DNA from: Laccaria trichodermophora
Taxonomy: Eukaryota > Basidiomycota > Agaricomycetes > Agaricales > Hydnangiaceae
Length of the DNA: 64,000 bases
Direction of reading: 5' to 3'
Assembly: GCA_018417955.1 (NCBI GenBank)
Contig: JACTVC010000040.1
Coordinates: forward strand, 62,001-126,000
Shown here: positions 1-11,404 of the stretch, piece after piece
How the letters are laid out: each line of letters starts with the position of its first letter
Position numbering within the stretch: position 1 is the first letter of the stretch
Program-made: the position numbers and the translations under genes
The notes under the pieces: generated by a model
The model's database searches: none
The model's input: the letters and a program-made list of their open reading frames with translations, nothing else
Told to the model about the DNA's origin: nothing

Positions 1-1071
1 GCAACGCCCTTTGCCGCAGCTTTAATACCAGCACCTGCACCAATCGGAACGTGCATAAGTTTCAATAAAGACGTACTCTTCCTCACTTACCGATGGGGTC
101 CCCGATGATGTTCAGCGCTTTCATTCCTTTCTCGAGCTTACTCCCAAGGTTCGCGTGAATCGCGTTGGACGCTGCATCTGTGCCCTTTTGTATACCTTTG
201 AAGGCCGCTGATAGTCCTGTCCCGATGCCAGGAATAAACCTAGCAACGGTACCCAGGACACCTGCAGCAGCGGATACGACTTTGAGCCCGAACTTGGCTA
301 TCTTGGCCCCGGTCGTTTTAATAAACTGGCCAACTTTTTGGAACCCTTTCTTTATCGCCTTGCCAGCTTTTTGGAAACCAGCTTTCGCTTTCTGACCAAA
401 TGTCTGGAATCCCTTCTTAATCGCAGCGCCAGCCTTTTGGAAACCAGCTTTCGCTTTCTGACCAAACTTCTGGAATCCCTTCTTGATTGCTGCGCCAGCT
501 TTTTGGAATCCAGACTTCACTTTCTGACCGAACTTCTGGAATCCCTTCTTTATTGCCGCGCCGGCTTTTTGGAATCCTGCCTTGATTTTTTGTCCAAGCT
601 TTTGGAAGCCTTGCTTGATTTTCTGGATGCCGTCGGTTTGCTCAAAATCTTATCAGAGCGTGACAAGCTTACCGTGAAGATGGAGGTGCGCCGATAAAGT
701 TGTTCAGTGTGAGGTGCGGTATTGCGCTGCAGTGGGTTGTTAGAATTTGATTAGAATCATATCGCACACAGCCGCCCGTTGAAAAGGACGCACGACATAA
801 AGTTCGTCGTCCAACAGGTCGAGTTCCCGCTCGTCAAACAGGTAATCTCGTCCTTCAAGCAATTCAAAATCGAGGAATCGTACATCTAAATCATGGTCGT
901 AACGTGCGGCGAAACTAAACATCGATGGTCAGAATATATTCACATGGCGCGAAATCCACACGGGAATAACCTCCCGATGTTGCTCGATACACGTTCTGGT
1001 ACTGGGGCGGATGATGCGAGGCCAGCGCATAGAAAGAAAAAAATAAGGCAAACGAGACCGGCTCGAGGCAT
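1..1071 (-). CDS. Secreted prepro-protein with lysine-rich 11-residue repeats, copy A (3' end beyond window)
   Basis: Five exons can be read on the minus strand (971-1071, 770-914, 673-726, 91-622, 1-34), and the gene runs off the left edge. The product starts with a signal peptide (MPRAGLV, hydrophobic core, ASSAP). A pro-region with about 14 acidic residues follows and ends in LYRR near residue 95, a likely Kex2-type site. After it come nine imperfect 11-residue units of the type KxKxGFQKxGx; eight of them form four 22-residue (66-bp) tandem repeats. A Gly/Ala-rich tail (AKIAKFGLKVV, RFIPGIG, NAIHANLG, DPIG) closes the visible part. A TATA-like TTTAAAT lies at 1151-1157 on the minus strand. 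Introns 1-4 match those of copy B in position and phase, which supports the model. I know no characterised function; a secreted, membrane-active peptide precursor is inference. Confidence 0.75.
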
Positions 1072-1615
1072 TTTGTGCGGGACGACCAGCGTCTGGGCCA
1101 AGGAGGCGAGTGATGAAGACCAGCTTACAGAAAATCAGCTGTGTTGCCCTATTTAAAGCCGCCCTGATCCTTTCCATCAGCGAAGTTGCGTCATAAGTTA
1201 TAACCCTTATGGCAGCAATCTATGGTCGGAAATTCATATGTCGGATCATCGATGCAGGTTGGATGTCCCAACGGAGCTAACCATAAAACTGGCGCTCTTT
1301 TACTCCAGAGCACGTCGCAAACTGCTCCCTCCCGCCAGTAAAAAATGACCAAAAAACGACTCAACGACAGGGTACAAAGTTATGAAGGCCTTGGTTTCTA
1401 GTCTACTACGGCTCTCTTTATGCAACCAAATGACAAGTAATTTGCAAGTACTACGTTCACTGTGTGCTGAGGGGGGCTCGAACTCTAAGCTCTTCTGGAC
1501 AACCATTCGCGGCTGTATCAACACTCGCCATCTACACCAGTCCGAGTAAGCACTCACGTCGGAAGGTTCCATGTATACCTTCAGTTTAAATTTAGTTGTG
1601 CATAGCCTTGTTAAT
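1072..1615. other. Intergenic, promoter side of copy A
   Basis: No gene is recognised. The stretch holds the TATA-like box of copy A and a block shared with the 5' flank of copy B (GAAGACCAGCTTAC near 1114 and 3537). The rest shows nothing. Confidence 0.5.
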
Positions 1616-2328
1616 GGGTGACTTCCCGTAACATAAATTTATATAAACGAATAAATCTGACCCTTATCGGAGTTTGAAATGGGAACCCTGGCTTGCGATT
1701 TAATCAAGCAAATAAACTGTAACGCCAACTGATTAGATTTATTCACTTGACTTGAATAAACTTACTTCCCTCTCATCTGAATTATTTTGAGGACACACAG
1801 GTCAATGGATGGGTGTATTATAGTTGATCCTCAAGGATATCAGCCAGAAAGCAGGACACACAATGGATGAAGCCGAGAAAAAGTCAAGTTGAGCTGAATA
1901 ATGCTGTGGTTCAGTGAGTTATGTACTGAGAAGATTGTTTGTTGAAGGAAAAACAGCTTCAGAGAGGAAATTTTGGAGCCATAGGATGTTGGCACTGCTA
2001 ATTAACTCCGTAATGGCTTCAAATTATAACGAGAGAGCGGACTGCCCTCAGCCGTAGGAGAGTAGAGCGGGATGAGGTAGAGCTGACTAAGCTATGTGGG
2101 AAGAAAACGTACCCAGGAAGGAAAGGTGTCATGATGGCAGGGTTGATTCCAGCGTTTGAAATCTATTCGAGGGGTCTGTACCCTCTGAACAGATTAAGGT
2201 TTATAACTGGGTTCCAACCAGGGCCTCCATCAAAGTTGAACCCTTACAAGACTCGGCATCCCGGCAAAAGACCCTAGATCTCGTCGATTTATTTAAATCT
2301 AGCGAATTTGTGTTACGGGAAGTCACCC
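1616..2328. mobile_element. MITE-like element with terminal inverted repeats
   Basis: The ends are inverted copies of GGGTGACTTCCCGTAACA (1616-1633 and the reverse complement ending at 2328). A looser AT-rich match continues inward. A possible 3-bp target duplication AAT flanks both ends. No transposase frame is visible in the 713 bp, so it is probably non-autonomous. The superfamily is not assignable by eye. Confidence 0.75.
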
Positions 2329-2581
2329 AATTGTCCCGTTGTCGCTGACGCGCTGACAGATCAGCCGCATTGATAGCACTGGCGTGCCGTAGGAAGTGCT
2401 CTTCAACTAACGTCCTCTTTTAGTGGATGTTCTATCTTGAACTTCCCAAGGCTACGAATGTTCCGACCATATCATAGAAGTCGGAGTTCCTTTCTGGCAT
2501 GCACCAGAAACGTGAAGCATGCTACCAAAGTCGTTAAGGGAGACGAGTATGTTACATGGCCAGAACGTGCTATTTCTTGAT

Positions 2582-3490
2582 TTACTTGTGCTTTGCCTTC
2601 TTTGCTGCAGCACTGATACCAGCACCTATACCGTGTACGGTTTAGAATTCAGTCATATAAATTTGCAGGTAGGTACTCACCGATAGGGTCCTTGATGATG
2701 TTCAGCGCTTTCATTCCCTTATCAAGCTTCTTCCCAAGGTTTGCATGGATCGCGTTGGAGCCTGCATCAGCAGCAGCTGATGCACCTTTGAAGGCCGCCG
2801 ACAGTCCTGGGCCGATGGCAGGAATAAACCTGGAAACAGTACTAAGAACACCCGCCGCGGCAGAAACAACTTTCAGCCCGAATTTGGCGATCTTGGCCCC
2901 GGTGTTCTTGACGAATGTGCCCACTTTCTTGACAGCTTTCTGGACGCCTTGCTTAATCGCTGTACCAGCCTTTTGGAAGCCGTGCTTGATAACTGCACCA
3001 GCTTTATGGAATGCCGCGTTGATTTTTTGAGTAATTTTCTGAGCAGAAAAGTGTGCTGATTCAGCACATTGGAAATCAGGTCAAGGAAACGTCACTACCG
3101 AGCGGCGATAAAGCGGAGCAGTATCGGAGGGGACACATTCGCGCTATATTGAGGGTTATCAGTGTCAGCTAATTTCCAGAGCCCATGGAAAATAAGGCAC
3201 CTTGTAGTAGGTGCCATCCCCTAAATCAAAGTCTCGCTCTCTGAGGAAAGAAAGTTCTCGGATTTCGAGGGAGTCGAAATCCAGGGATCGTGTAAGCACA
3301 TCACGATCGTAATCTTCAGAGCGGGCAATGAAGCTTACAACAAATGGCGAGTCAATGTAATTTTCTGACCCGATGTTAATAGGGCGCACCTTTCAACGTC
3401 GCTTGAGGAATATTCTGGAAGAGGCGCCGATGCCGCGAGGGTGATACAAAGGAAGAAGAGAACGAGGGAAACGAGACCAGCTCGAGACAT
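2582..3490 (-). CDS. Secreted prepro-protein with lysine-rich 11-residue repeats, copy B (complete)
   Basis: The exons are 3390-3490, 3201-3333, 3099-3143, 2681-3038 and 2582-2625, giving 226 residues. The layout matches copy A: signal peptide (MSRAGLV, hydrophobic core, AASAP), acidic pro-region, LYRR near residues 89-92, then a lysine-rich segment and the conserved tail (AKIAKFGLKVV, RFIPAIG, NAIHANLG, DPIG), ending KKAKHK-stop. The repeat region is shorter and more diverged than in copy A (FHKAGAVIKHGFQKAG, then AIKQGVQKA). A TATAAAT on the minus strand at 3574-3580 lies 84 bases before the ATG. Donor and acceptor signals agree with copy A at all four introns, although no long frame spans the gene. 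The family is not recognised. Export and dibasic processing are inferred from the signal peptide and the RR site. Confidence 0.78.
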
Positions 3491-3573
3491 TGCAAGTGGT
3501 GGACGACCGGTGTCTAAAAAGGGTAGGTATGTTGGGGAAGACCAGCTTACTTATGACAGCATTCGAGTCCGTC

Positions 3574-3580
3574 ATTTATA
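3574..3580 (-). promoter_or_regulatory. TATA box of prepro gene copy B
   Basis: TATAAAT on the minus strand, 84 nt upstream of the chosen ATG at 3490. The spacing fits a fungal core promoter and supports that start. Confidence 0.5.
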
Positions 3581-4199
3581 ACGGTGATCCACGGTGATCT
3601 GACAGTGGCAATGCCAATGCAGGTTTGCTTTGGGCTGAATCAGTAAGTGGTTTTAGCCAGTTTTAGTGTCGTTTTCATGCCAAATTGTCGGAAATCAAGC
3701 CGTAAAATGTTTGTGGGTGTGCTCCCGGGTACGCGGTTGCGATTCAAGCTGAAGTACTTGAACTGTGAACATATGGAAATGAGTTAGTTGGGCCATCCAT
3801 GGGTTGGATTGACGCTTTTCGCTGTAACCGGCAGACTGGTCATACTTAGCGGTTCAAACGGTAATAAGGAAATGTCGCCCCAATGCTAGCTCTACTCCAA
3901 CTTAAAGCTTGAAGTCCCCGCCGACATCAAAAACTTGAATGGATGTTGAAATGAAGTTGACAGATCGCCTGCCGGTCTCTCATACTGATTAAGGCCTTGT
4001 TTTTATTTCTCGCGCACAGAGCATGCGTAAAACCAAGTGGCCCAGCGAAGGAGGTATGTACGTAGAGTGTACGAGGTAAATGCCGGCGTCTGTTCGGAGT
4101 CAATTTCTATTTTGGTCCTTAGACCGATCGACGCTCCCGAATAGTCAAGTGCCGCCCGCTTCTGAGTTCGTGCAGTCGCCAGCTCATTGGCCTAACGCC
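3581..4199. other. Intergenic and possible 5' extension of the phosphatase gene
   Basis: No separate gene is recognised. The phosphatase frame is open back to an ATG at 4080; I preferred the ATG at 4200 because it gives a compact cytosolic tail before the membrane segment. Confidence 0.4.
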
Positions 4200-6780
4200 A
4201 TGTTCGGGAGATCCAACGCTGAAGACGCCAGCGACGAGGTGCTCAATCCGTATGAAACCGCACAGCATGCAGAGAGAGAGGCTTTGCTACCGACTTCGAG
4301 AGAAACAGAGCCATCATCATTGCCACTGGAGAAGAAGCGGCCACGTCTGGCGGATGTCTGTTCGAAATCGCAGTTTAGTATACTGCACATCTCGGCAGCT
4401 TTCCTGACAGGCGTCATCGCCTGTGTCCTTTTTGAAGCGGTCATCTACCCCAGCTGCTTCACAGGTCGTCAAAACGCTCCTACCCATCGAATACAGCAGT
4501 CCAACCACGATGTGATTGCGACCGCCCTTGCTCCACCATATGTTGGTTCGACCGAAGTGCACCACTTCCCACCTACCAAGCCCACAAACGCTTTTCCGTC
4601 GCAGTTTCCAACCAACGTGGGCTATGCCGGGGGAACACCAACCGGAGCGGAACCAGCAGTAATCGCAACTGCGCCTTCGTATCCCATACAGAAAGGTCAA
4701 TGCAGCAATAAACTCATTGCCCCCGAATCTTTTCAACCCGCATTAAGTGGAGCGAAGAAACCGGAAGCTGGAGTGAAAGGGAAGAAGTCCAAGGCTTTCA
4801 ATCTTTTCCGTTCTTGGGGGAACTTGTCCCCATGGTATAGTGTCGATAGGGGAACGTTTGGTCTTGACTCGGGTCCAGAGATTCCTGAAACGTGTCGGAT
4901 TACTGGTCTACATTTCTTGCACAGACATGGTGCTAGATATCCAACGGCATGGGGTGAGTTCTGTGAAATTTGTACTTTTGAACATACCTTGACGTGTTAC
5001 AGCGAGCTACGGCGGACCGGCCAAGTTCGCGACAAAACTTCACAAGAACCCAGAGAAATGGAATGCTTCTGGTGATTTGGATTTTCTCAACGACTGGTGC
5101 GTATCTCTCCTTTGCTTCTCCTAATATACTCACCCATCTTAGGACTTATAAGCTTGGTGAAGAACGTAAGTTACAAATCAGCTGGTTGAACGTGCAATTT
5201 GCTCATTCGCGTAGTCCTCACGCCCTTCGGGAGACAACAGTTATGTAAGTCCTTCTCGGCTCAGAATACCGTTATCTCACATTTCAAATAGTCGATCTGG
5301 GAGTATCCTTGCGCATGAAATATGGATTCTTGCTGCAGGTACTTAACGAGCCCAACTTACACACTGCATTGTTGACCGTTCACTGACAGAATTTCACGGA
5401 ATCGGACACAATTCCTGTTTTCAGGACTGAATCTCAGTGCGTTACTCCTGCTGCCAATACTAAGGCGACGTAAAGTTGGTGTTCAATGTTCGACCTCCAG
5501 GGACCGAATGCTTGCGTCAGCAATGAATTTTGCCATTGGTTTCTTTGGATATCCGTACGAGGGACAATATCAGCAGAGTATAACCATAGAAGCCGATGGG
5601 GTGCGTTCAATCAAATCACCGTCCGTCTTTCAACTGACTTAAAATTATAGTTCAACAACACCCTGGCACCCTATAAAACGTAAGTGATATCTATACGTGG
5701 CTTTCTTCTCAAACACGGTCCAACCTGCATCACTAGATGCCCCAATGCTAATGATGGGTCAAAGAGTGACCGAGGACGATGGTACCTTGAGCGTTGGGCA
5801 ACTCTTTACCTCAGAGATGCGCGGAGGAGGCTGGTTACCCAACTAGGAGGTTTTCACCTGACGATCGAAGATGTCTACACCATGCAGCAAATGTGTGCCT
5901 ACGAGGTACGTTTTGTTGCTCCATTTTATGTGGCTTACATTGAATGAAACGTCGTTCTACACAAGACGGTCGCATTGGGATACTCCAAGTTCTGCGAGTT
6001 GTTCACAGAAGAGGAGTGGGAGGGATTCAACTATGGGTAAGTCTATCGTCACCTTCGTGAGATCTTTTCCTGATACACATGCGACTAGGCTTGATCTTGC
6101 TTTTTGGTATAATTCGGCCTTCGGGTCGCCGACAGCTCGTGTACAAGGCATTGGTTATATCCAAGAACTAGTCTCTCGTTTGACACACACGCCCATTGCA
6201 ACTCACAACTCATCCACAAATGGAACGTTGAATGATAATCCTGTTACATTCCCCCTTGGGCAGAGCCTCTACGTTGATGCGACCCATGAGGTCGTCGTCA
6301 TGAACAGTACGTATTGGCGTTACATCATGGCAGAAAACACGTTGATCAGCGAACTAGTATTAACCGCTCTCAACTTGACTTCACTTGCCAAGAATGGACC
6401 TTTACCATATACCCATATTCCAAAGCACCGCTCATTCCGGGTAGCGAATATAGCTCCTTTTGCAACGAACGTCCAGTTCCAGCGTATGTTTCGCCGCCTT
6501 CCATCCTGCCTTTCCGCTCACCTAGTTATCAGTTCTGGCGTGCACGTCTGTTCCAGACCCGCAAATCCGGATTATCGTCAACGACGGTATCGTTCCTCTG
6601 ACTGGCATCCGCGGATGTCCTGACCAGGACGACGGGATGTGTCCCGTGGATGTGTTCGTTGCTGCTCAGAAGGAGATTATACAGAAGACGGATTGGGTTT
6701 ATGATTGCCACGGGAATTGGACAATACCTGAGGGTACAAAGTGGGAGACAGTTACTGGTGATTCGCCCAAGGCACATTGA
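4200..6780 (+). CDS. Membrane-anchored histidine acid phosphatase / phytase-like
   Basis: This multi-exon gene encodes a branch-2 histidine phosphatase. The first exon has an acidic, charged N-terminus, one hydrophobic segment (FLTGVIACVLFEAVIYP) and then the catalytic HRHGARYPT with its RHGxRxP signature. Later exons, joined at clear GT-AG introns, give TPFGRQQ, DRMLASAMNF, YVDATHEVVVMN and a Cys-rich end (GIRGCPDQDDGMCPVD), stopping at 6780. In this family the first His forms the phosphoenzyme and an acidic residue after the second His protonates the leaving group; here that site reads HE rather than HD. The N-terminal anchor without a cleavable signal suggests a type II membrane protein with a lumenal or extracellular catalytic domain. 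The substrate (phytate or other phosphomonoesters) cannot be fixed from sequence. The start could instead be the ATG at 4080. Confidence 0.85.
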
Positions 6781-7272
6781 GTACCTTGCGGTTTGAATGC
6801 TTTATTTATATACAACTATTTGCGCTGGAAAAGATTTTGAGGTTGAGAGCTTTGTGGATTTTTTCCAAATTTTCTCCATCGACGTTCTCTGTTAAATATT
6901 TGCTATGCACACGCCGCTATCTTTTCAAGTCCAAGCCACTCAACACATTCACTTGATCTTGACGTAAACATTCAACTGCTCCTCATCCGAGGCTTTGCGA
7001 ATGCTACCAATCCCCAGTTGCCTCGGAAAGCGTAATCGCACCGGCCAGTGGTCACGGAGCTCACAAAAGCACTTCAGCCAGCACTGCCTCGGAACGACTT
7101 CGTCATGTGGTGATCAGGATATCGGTTCACAAGGTCTGACTAGGATCCATCTACTACAAAAGGATGCCGAAGCTGGCCCAAGCCAGCAGTACAACCTCAC
7201 AGCTACCAGTGGTATACGAGGTCGACTTGGCGTCGAGCAATACGACTTCAATCTAGCTATCCAACTTCCAGA
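6781..7272. other. Intergenic between phosphatase and P450
   Basis: Terminator of one gene and promoter of the next, both on the plus strand. No coding or RNA feature is recognised. Confidence 0.4.
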
Positions 7273-9618
7273 ATGGGCCGAACTTGCTTGCTCGTCGTCT
7301 CTGCAACTACGACGTTGGGCGTATATGGACTTTACAAAATTGCGAGAATCGTTTATAGGGAATGGACGTCGCCGCTGCGCGTTCTTCCCGAAACCAAGAG
7401 CCCGAGCTTTATATATGGGGATCTGAAAGAGCTTTGGGAAGAGGTGTGTTCTTCTTCTTTCCTTGCACGTCATCTACTAACCAGTTTTCTCGACATTCTA
7501 GGAAGATACAGGGACGAGTGGCATATTAGTTGAGAAGTATGGAACGACCTTCAGATATAAGAGTTTACTTGGGGTGTGTCTTTTTTTTCGTCGTCTGATG
7601 CGGGGTTAGGCTCAATGACGAGGTTTGATTTATAGATCAGCCGACTGTATACTGCAGATACGAAAGCGTTAAATCACATCTTGATGAACTCTTACGATTA
7701 CGAGAAACTGCCTGAGAGTAGGGCGGCGCTCACTAACATTCTTGGTGCTGGTACGTGTGCGAACGTGGGGGAGATACGGATGATACTGACCTTTTTCCTA
7801 GGTCTTTTGGTCGTCGAGGGAGATAAACATAAGCAGCAGGTATGTGTGATGTTATAAAGCTTGGGACCATTGAATCCTGAAGGTCTGCCAATGAACAGCG
7901 CAAAATAATGGCGAGCATTCACCTATCTTCTGTACGAATTATCTCATCAAAGTAAATCATCAGAACCCTGCCTTTGGACCAGCTCAGATCCGGGAGCTGA
8001 CCGATATTTTCGTTCGAAAGTCGATTCAGGTGCGCAAAAAGCTACTCTTTGTGTTGACCGATATCGCTCTGACGTATCAACTCAGCTGCGTGATCTTTGG
8101 GTTGAAGAGTGTACTAAACAAGGAGGCCAAGGCCGCATAGAAATATTATCCTGGCTAAGCTGGACGACTCTTGATGTCATCGGTTTAGCAGGTACGAGTG
8201 CTTGTCTGCATTCATGCATCACCCTTTATTAATTAATCTCCAGGTTTCAATTACACATTCAATGCGTTGATGCGTGATTCAAAGGCAAACGAACTAAGCG
8301 AAGCTTTCAACATCATATTCCAGGCCGGAACTTCCGTGAACATGATGTTGATTCTTAGAGCCTTCATTCCAGCTCTAAGTTGGATCCTGGTGAGTCATCC
8401 ACTTCAAAATTCAAGCAATTCTCCTCACCTGGGTCTACGTAGCCAGAAGCGGGGGATGTGGAAGCAAAGAAAGCCTCTTCGACCATGTCACGCATCGGGA
8501 AGGAGCTTTTATCCAATAGCAAGGCTGCCGTTTCGCAGCAGGAGTCGCTCGAAAAAGATACTTGGACAACGAGGGACTTGTTGTCCCTCCTTGTGAGGGC
8601 GAATGTAGCCACTGATTTGACCGAGAGTCAGCGAATGCTAGATGAGGATGTTTTGGCTCGTGCGTACTACCATTCTGACATCCCGAGTCTGGGAATAACA
8701 CTGGTTTGGGCAACAGAGATACCAACGTTTATAGTCGCGGGGCATGAGACGACAAGGTTTGTTTCTATCGCTTGTTTCACCGCTCAATATATTCAAGTCG
8801 TTCTCTTAGCAATGCTACGACGTGGGCATTGTTCGCGCTAAGCTCGCAGAATCCAGACGCGCAGACCAAACTTCGAATCGAGCTCCTCACCGTATCAACT
8901 GACAACCCAACTATGGATGAGCTCAACGCTCTTCCATACCTCGATGCTGTTGTTCGAGAGACACTTCGCCTTCATGCGCCCGTGTCGATGACAACCCGAG
9001 TAGCGATGAAGGATGACGTTCTTCCATTGGCGATTCCGTTCACTGACAGCAAAGGGGTGATTCATCATGAAATAAGGTCCGTTGGCTCTCATTTGGTGTT
9101 TATGCGCATTTATTGAGGGCGGTTTATGTAGAATAAGGAAAGGGGAACCCCTGCTCATCCCGATTTTGGCCCTTAACCGAGATAAGTCGATTTGGGGTGA
9201 GGATGCCCACGAGTTCAGGTGAGTTCGTAGTTTTTACACTTTGACGTGCTCTCTGACATCAGAACAGACCTGAACGATGGGAGTACATTCCCGATGCAGC
9301 TTCGTCCATCCCAGGGGTCTGGGGCCACATGCTCACTTTCCTTGGTGGTCCACACTCCTGCATTGGGTACCGCTTCGCACTTGTCGAGTATGGTTTTCCT
9401 CACCCTACACTTAATCAAAATGACTCAGATATCATAGGATGAAAGCACTCCTGTTCACGTTAATCCGTTCGTTCGAGTTTGACTTGGCCGTTCCTGCGAG
9501 TGATATTGGCAAGAAAGCCGGGATCGTTCACAGACCTATTCTCTTGTCGGACCCAGAAGCTGGCAGCCAAATGCCATTGTTTGTGAAGGCGTATCAGCCT
9601 CCACTTGAAGAAACTTGA
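7273..9618 (+). CDS. Cytochrome P450 monooxygenase, no. 1
   Basis: A haem-thiolate monooxygenase in many exons. The N-terminus is a membrane anchor ([19 protein letters not shown]). Motifs follow in order: KHKQQRKIMNPAF (helix C), [16 protein letters not shown], the I-helix AGHETT, ExxR in [11 protein letters not shown], and the haem loop [13 protein letters not shown], whose Cys ligates iron. The stop is at 9618. It is a paralogue of the two P450s at 54-59 kb and shares their intron positions. Two oddities: the proline-rich hinge is LPETKSP where no. 2 has LPGPPSP, and the intron after KIM begins with GC (7911-7963) where both paralogues have GT. It may be weakly expressed or decaying. With a sesquiterpene synthase directly downstream, oxidation of a terpene is a reasonable but unproven role. 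Confidence 0.88.
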
Positions 9619-10163
9619 TTATCTCCTGCTCGCTTGGGTTTCCTGGTCAGTCTGTATTTCTCGGCACCTTTGTACTTAAAATATTATTTATTCCCCCCCC
9701 TCCTCATACATTACACCCCCCCCCCCCCATTACTGTACTGTTACATTCATTCAATTCCTTCGCCCGAATTTTTGGTTTCAAACACCTTCGAAAAAATGGA
9801 TCATTTCATCCCTCCAAAATGGAACTTCAATTCCCATAGTTAGCATAGGCTTCTGCCAGTGCTTCTGGACAAGGGTCACAATACCTGTGACAGTTTGGAC
9901 ACGGTTTGACAAAAGTCTACGAACGGGTTTGGTTCACGCTTCGAAACATATCCAAGACAGCTCGTTCTAGCTGGTACAAAACTCGAGCACCCCCAGACTT
10001 AGGACCGCATGCACCTATTGACAATCCCCTCCCACCACCACCACGCGATCTGTACGAGATGACTCCATACAAGGCGCTCCTCACCCTCCCACAGTCGACC
10101 GCTCTGCTGACAGCCACGTATGGAGCTCAGGCTCCAACCCTCACATCGCCTCCCACAACTACT
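9619..10163. other. Intergenic with homopolymer C tracts
   Basis: It holds C-runs at about 9692-9731 and an open stretch (9906-10163) continuous with the synthase frame. That stretch is probably untranslated leader, because family members start close to the ATG at 10164. Confidence 0.4.
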
Positions 10164-11404
10164 ATGCCGACCGAAGTCACCTTCCCTGTTACCCTGGCCA
10201 AATTCCCGTACCCTCGGCGTATCAATCCCTTCTATGAAGAAGTTGGGCCCGAAACAGACGTATAGGTTCAAAGCTTCAAGCCCTTCGACAAACCAGAAGT
10301 CATGCAGGCCTTTCTTCGCTGTGACTTTCGTGCGTTATTCACGCATACGACGGCCTCTATTTGACTCACACCGGTTGAAGCCTTGTTCACAGCTTTCAGC
10401 TACCCAAGCATGGACAGAAGTACTTACGTTCAATGCACTGCATGTCCCCGTCCCAACGCTAATGCATATGGGCGACAGATACATTTCGCTTGGCCAGCGA
10501 TATGTTAGACATCTTCTTTGTCTTCGACGAACACACCGATGTGGCCGACGACACGACGGCTCAGAAGCTTGCTGACATTCTCGTCGATGCTCTGCGCAAC
10601 CCCGATAAGCCTCGTCCTGATGGAGAAAATGCCGTCGGAGAGATAGCGCGCAAGTAAGTTTACCCTCCAACTACTTTATTCACACTTTGACTTGCTTTAA
10701 GTTTTTGGGGACGCATTCGTAGTGTTGCCTCCAACACCTACTTGAGGCGCGCTCTGCCTCTCTGGGAGAAGTATGCGCAAAGTGTCGTCCAGGAGGCTAA
10801 AGACCGTAATGCCGGCTACATTCGCGACCTTGAGAGCTTCCATGAGCTACGCCGCAACACCGTCGGCGTATTCCCTTGCGCCGCGATGAACTATCTCCTC
10901 ACTGAGATTCCCGACGAAGTTCTCGACCATCCTACGATGCAGCGTCTCACTCTTCTCACTGTCGAATTGTTAATGTTTGAGAATGTACGTCATATCCCTA
11001 AAAGATGACAGTAAGACAAGGGAGCTAAACCTACAAAGGACATGTTTTCTTTCCAGAAGGAGGATGCTGCCGATGAACCGCATAACATGCTCACTGTATA
11101 TATGCACGCTCGCAAAGCCTCATTGCAAGAGGCCATTAACTGGTCGGCGGAGGAGATCAAGAAACGCGCTCATGAGTTCATAGAGCTTGAGAAACAGCGC
11201 TTTTGGAAGGACCCGGCGCTTGACCAAGCCGTGCGGGAATACATCCAAGGCCTCGGCGCGCTGGTCAGAGGGCACACCTGCTGGGGTTTGGAAGGATATC
11301 GTTATTTCGGCAAGGACGACAATGTCAAGAAAAGCCGCACTCTCGTGTTGTCTGATATTAAGCAGAAATTCATTTGCTGGGAGTCCGCTGAGGAACGCGT
11401 TTGA
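10164..11404 (+). pseudogene. Sesquiterpene synthase with one premature TAG
   Basis: Exons 10164-10329, 10381-10419, 10479-10653, 10702-10984 and 11039-11404 join to 343 codons, the usual length of fungal class I sesquiterpene cyclases. Signatures are RRINPFYEEVG near the N-terminus, the Mg-binding acidic motif FVFDEHTD, the NSE-type motif NDMFSFQKED spanning the last intron, and GYRYF near the C-terminus. Such enzymes ionise and cyclise farnesyl diphosphate in the cytosol. Codon 34 (10263-10265) is TAG, directly after PETDV, where I expect Trp; TGG to TAG is a single change. Everything downstream is in frame with good splice sites. It could be a recent pseudogene, a sequencing error, or translated from a downstream ATG as a shortened protein. 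The adjacent P450 supports a terpenoid pathway. Confidence 0.8.

Noticed and set aside
338..697. Open frame on the plus strand opposite the repeat gene
   Set aside because: It is the antisense shadow of the 66-bp repeats; the minus strand has splice signals, a signal peptide and a paralogue.
10230..10265. An intron that would skip the TAG in the synthase
   Set aside because: Candidate GT-AG pairs around the stop are 14-24 nt, too short, or (57 nt) would delete the conserved INPFYEEVG block.
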